A DNA stretch of 64,000 bases, taken from Pontibacillus chungwhensis BH030062. GTDB taxonomy: Bacteria; Bacillota; Bacilli; Bacillales; BH030062. The stretch is from contig NZ_AVBG01000015.1 of the NCBI RefSeq assembly GCF_000770675.1, positions 1-64,000 on the forward strand. Reading direction: 5' to 3'. The number at the start of each line of letters is the position of its first letter. Position 1 is the stretch's first letter. Both the position numbers and the translations under genes were made by a program. Under the pieces are notes generated by a model that was given only the letters and a program-made list of their open reading frames with translations, was not told the origin of the DNA and ran no database searches. Positions 62,161-64,000 of this stretch are shown here, in pieces.

Positions 62161-63573
62161 TTAATCTTCATCACTTGTGACAAGTTCATACAATGCTTCC
62201 GCATAAATAGCAGCTGCTTGTAGTAAATCGTCTATTAAAATGTGTTCATCTGCATTATGGGCCGTATCGGGGCTATGAGAGAACATCGCACCATAGGCAA
62301 CTCCTTGATTCAATGCCCTTGCATAGGTTGCTCCACCAATGGCTAGTGGCTCAAGATTTTCACCAGTATGTTTCTCATAGATCGCTAACAACTTTTGGAC
62401 AAATGGATGGTCTTTAGGTAGATAGATAGGTTCTAGATGTTCTACTATATCTACTGAAGCTCCGTCTTTATCTAATTCTTTGGTAAACACTTGGAACCAT
62501 TCATCAAATGGAACGGCTACAGGATAGCGCGTGTTTACTCCTACATTACAAACACTATCTACAAATGATAGAGTGCCCAAATTCATCGTTAATGGCCCAG
62601 ACATTTGGTCACCGCAGTTAATGGAAAAGGCCGTTCCCCGTCCGTCTTCAAAGTGATATGCGACCCAATTCATAAGTTCTCGTACTGATTGAGAGAACGG
62701 AAGTGTTTCTAGAAACTTTGCTAAACCTACAATCGCATTTATACCGTTCCTAGGTTCCATTGCGTGAGCGGATTTACCTGTGACTGTAAGGGAATAACCA
62801 TTGTTCTCTTCAACAATCGAACCCTCATAATTGGACTGTAGTAGAAAATCTTCAAATAAAGCATCAATCTCTTCTTCTGATTCTCCTTCTATTCGAGCCG
62901 TTGCTTTATAAGGAACCATGTTTAAACGTTCCCCTCCATGAAAGTGAACGAGATCAAGAGAAGAGGAGTGATCCACGTCAATCTGCTTCGTGACTTCCAT
63001 GTCTATTAATCCCTTCTCTGCGTGAATAACGGGAAACATAGCGTCAGGTGAGAAACCTACTACAGGCATTTCCTCTTTACTGAAGTAGTGATCCATACAA
63101 GCCCAGCCTCTTTCTTCATCCGTCCCAAGAATAAGACGAATACGTTTCTTTGGCTTAACTCCCATATCCTTTAACCACTTCATAGCTAAGAAAGCAGCCA
63201 TCACGGGACCTTTATCGTCTTGAGTGCCGCGTGCGAATAATTTCCCCTCTTTAACGTAAGGATCAAATGGGTCATGAGACCATCCTTCCCCAGGAGGTAC
63301 GACATCAAGGTGTCCTAGAACTCCTATGAGGTCTTCACCATGACCCCACTCGATATGACCGGCATACCCTTCTACATCTTTTGTGACAAACCCTTCTGAT
63401 TCACCCAATTGAAGCATATAATGTAAGGCATCTTGAATGGATGTTCCAAATGGTGCGCCTGTTTGAATCGTAGTTGGATCATACATACTAGGGAATCTCA
63501 ATAACTCTTGTAAGTGTTCCAGGAAAAAAGGTTGAAGAGTACTTAAATGATCTTTCTCAAATTGTATCGTCAT
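62161..63573 (-). CDS. pepV: dipeptidase PepV (M20 family)
   Basis: Zinc dipeptidase. Motifs: VLGHLDVVPPGEGWSHDPF (His-Asp), RGTQDDKGPVMAAFLAMKWL (bridging Asp), GTDEERGWACMDHYF (catalytic Glu-Glu) and ATYARALNQGVAYGAMF near the C terminus. The 470 residues match PepV. Its ATG overlaps the stop of the upstream RCK-domain gene (ATGA overlap), so the two are translationally coupled. Confidence 0.95.
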   Translation of the reverse strand: MTIQFEKDHLSTLQPFFLEHLQELLRFPSMYDPTTIQTGAPFGTSIQDALHYMLQLGESEGFVTKDVEGYAGHIEWGHGEDLIGVLGHLDVVPPGEGWSHDPFDPYVKEGKLFARGTQDDKGPVMAAFLAMKWLKDMGVKPKKRIRLILGTDEERGWACMDHYFSKEEMPVVGFSPDAMFPVIHAEKGLIDMEVTKQIDVDHSSSLDLVHFHGGERLNMVPYKATARIEGESEEEIDALFEDFLLQSNYEGSIVEENNGYSLTVTGKSAHAMEPRNGINAIVGLAKFLETLPFSQSVRELMNWVAYHFEDGRGTAFSINCGDQMSGPLTMNLGTLSFVDSVCNVGVNTRYPVAVPFDEWFQVFTKELDKDGASVDIVEHLEPIYLPKDHPFVQKLLAIYEKHTGENLEPLAIGGATYARALNQGVAYGAMFSHSPDTAHNADEHILIDDLLQAAAIYAEALYELVTSDED

Positions 63574-64000
63574 TTCTTAACCTCCTTAAGAATAATATTA
63601 TACGTCTCAACATCACAAATCGCATACAATTCTGCATCCCCCGGAATCTGTTCATCTAACATCCGATTGATACTGAGGTTCTGACGGTCTGCAATTAATG
63701 TGGCACCGTAGCTAAGTAAGTCTTGGAATGCATCTCGATAAGTCTTCCAACTAGATTTAGTAGGAACATGATACAAATCGTCTCCTTGTTCGCGATGCAA
63801 TAACTGACTGAAGACACCAGAAATGCCTTTAATAAATGCAGATCGAACCGCTAAAGATGAGATCGTTTCATTAGAAAAAATAAACTCATTAACATTCACA
63901 TGCTCGAAATTACGAATGTGATGTTCTTCTATCACTTCTACTACGGTGTGTACTTCTGGATTTAGCGATTCAATTGTGGATGAAATCAACAGTGTCTTTC
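63570..64000 (-). CDS. RCK/TrkA-N domain protein, probable ion-channel subunit (partial, runs off the window)
   Basis: The frame is open to the window edge, so only the C-terminal part (about 143 residues) is visible. LLISSTIESLNPEVHTVVEV, HIRNFEHVNVNEFIFSNETI and SSLAVRSAFIKGISGVFSQL are typical of an RCK_N (TrkA-N) regulatory domain followed by a short C-terminal region (SYGATLIADRQNLSINRM). This pattern is that of the YugO-type potassium channel family, but the membrane part lies outside the window. Confidence 0.75.
   Translation of the reverse strand, partial: KTLLISSTIESLNPEVHTVVEVIEEHHIRNFEHVNVNEFIFSNETISSLAVRSAFIKGISGVFSQLLHREQGDDLYHVPTKSSWKTYRDAFQDLLSYGATLIADRQNLSINRMLDEQIPGDAELYAICDVETYNIILKEVKK

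Overview
The window is a chromosomal segment from a spore-forming, low-GC, Gram-positive Bacillaceae. Most gene pairs follow the order of the Bacillus subtilis ytx/yto/ytp region: ackA-ytxK-tpx-ytfJ-ytfI, ssp-thiI-nifZ-ezrA-hisJ-refZ-ytsP-dgcP-rpsD-tyrS, acuABC, motS-motP-ccpA-aroA, ytxJ/H/G, murC-sftA-ytpR-ytpQ-ytpP, ytoQ-ytoP-ytzB-ytnP-trmB-ytzH-ytmP-ytlR and pepV. An alpha/beta SASP, RefZ, a GerW/YtfJ protein, a sodium-type MotPS stator and acidic linkers would fit a moderately halophilic genus such as Halobacillus or Pontibacillus. That genus-level idea is inference from the sequence alone.

Layout. 1-8.1 kb: ecsC-like gene, acetate kinase, YtxK methyltransferase, thiol peroxidase, two sporulation-associated genes (ytfJ, ytfI), NAD kinase and a YtcJ-type amidohydrolase. 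8.9-16.6 kb: SASP, thiI with its cysteine desulfurase, ezrA with a small membrane gene, hisJ, refZ and a free-methionine sulfoxide reductase. 16.6-31 kb: a GGDEF cyclase, rpsD with its leader, an XPD-like helicase with an N-terminal nuclease-like domain, tyrS with a T-box, a large class A penicillin-binding protein and acuABC. 30.8-43.2 kb: motPS, ccpA, aroA, an unusual FtsA-like protein with C-terminal repeats, ytxJ, ytxGH, an M29 aminopeptidase, murC and a nicotinate phosphoribosyltransferase. 43.3-64 kb: sftA, ytpRQP, a PTS-IIC-like permease, ytoQ, a DUF84 NTPase, an M42 peptidase, ytzB, ytnP, trmB, ytzH, ytmP, ytlR, an EAL protein, a NERD protein, thpR, an MFS permease, pepV and a truncated RCK-domain gene at the edge.

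Genes that work together: ThiI with its neighbouring cysteine desulfurase; AcuA/AcuC, the acetylase and deacetylase of acetyl-CoA synthetase; MotP with MotS; a diguanylate cyclase and an EAL protein of c-di-GMP turnover; CcpA with candidate cre sites in the window. The best cre is upstream of the ackA promoter, in the geometry expected for CcpA activation.

The most unusual non-coding content is a family of five intergenic composite repeats (about 8.2-8.84, 11.7-12.15, 41.54-42.03, 49.79-49.94 and 51.23-51.87 kb). Each full unit has outer inverted ends and two long internal hairpins. Stem sequences differ between copies but still pair. Smaller hairpin modules are inserted inside some copies at CTAG sites, and one of these carries a further module, so the elements are nested up to three levels deep. 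The second notable item is a 714-residue FtsA-like protein with about five tandem C-terminal repeats ending in a GD-type turn, placed between aroA and ytxJ.
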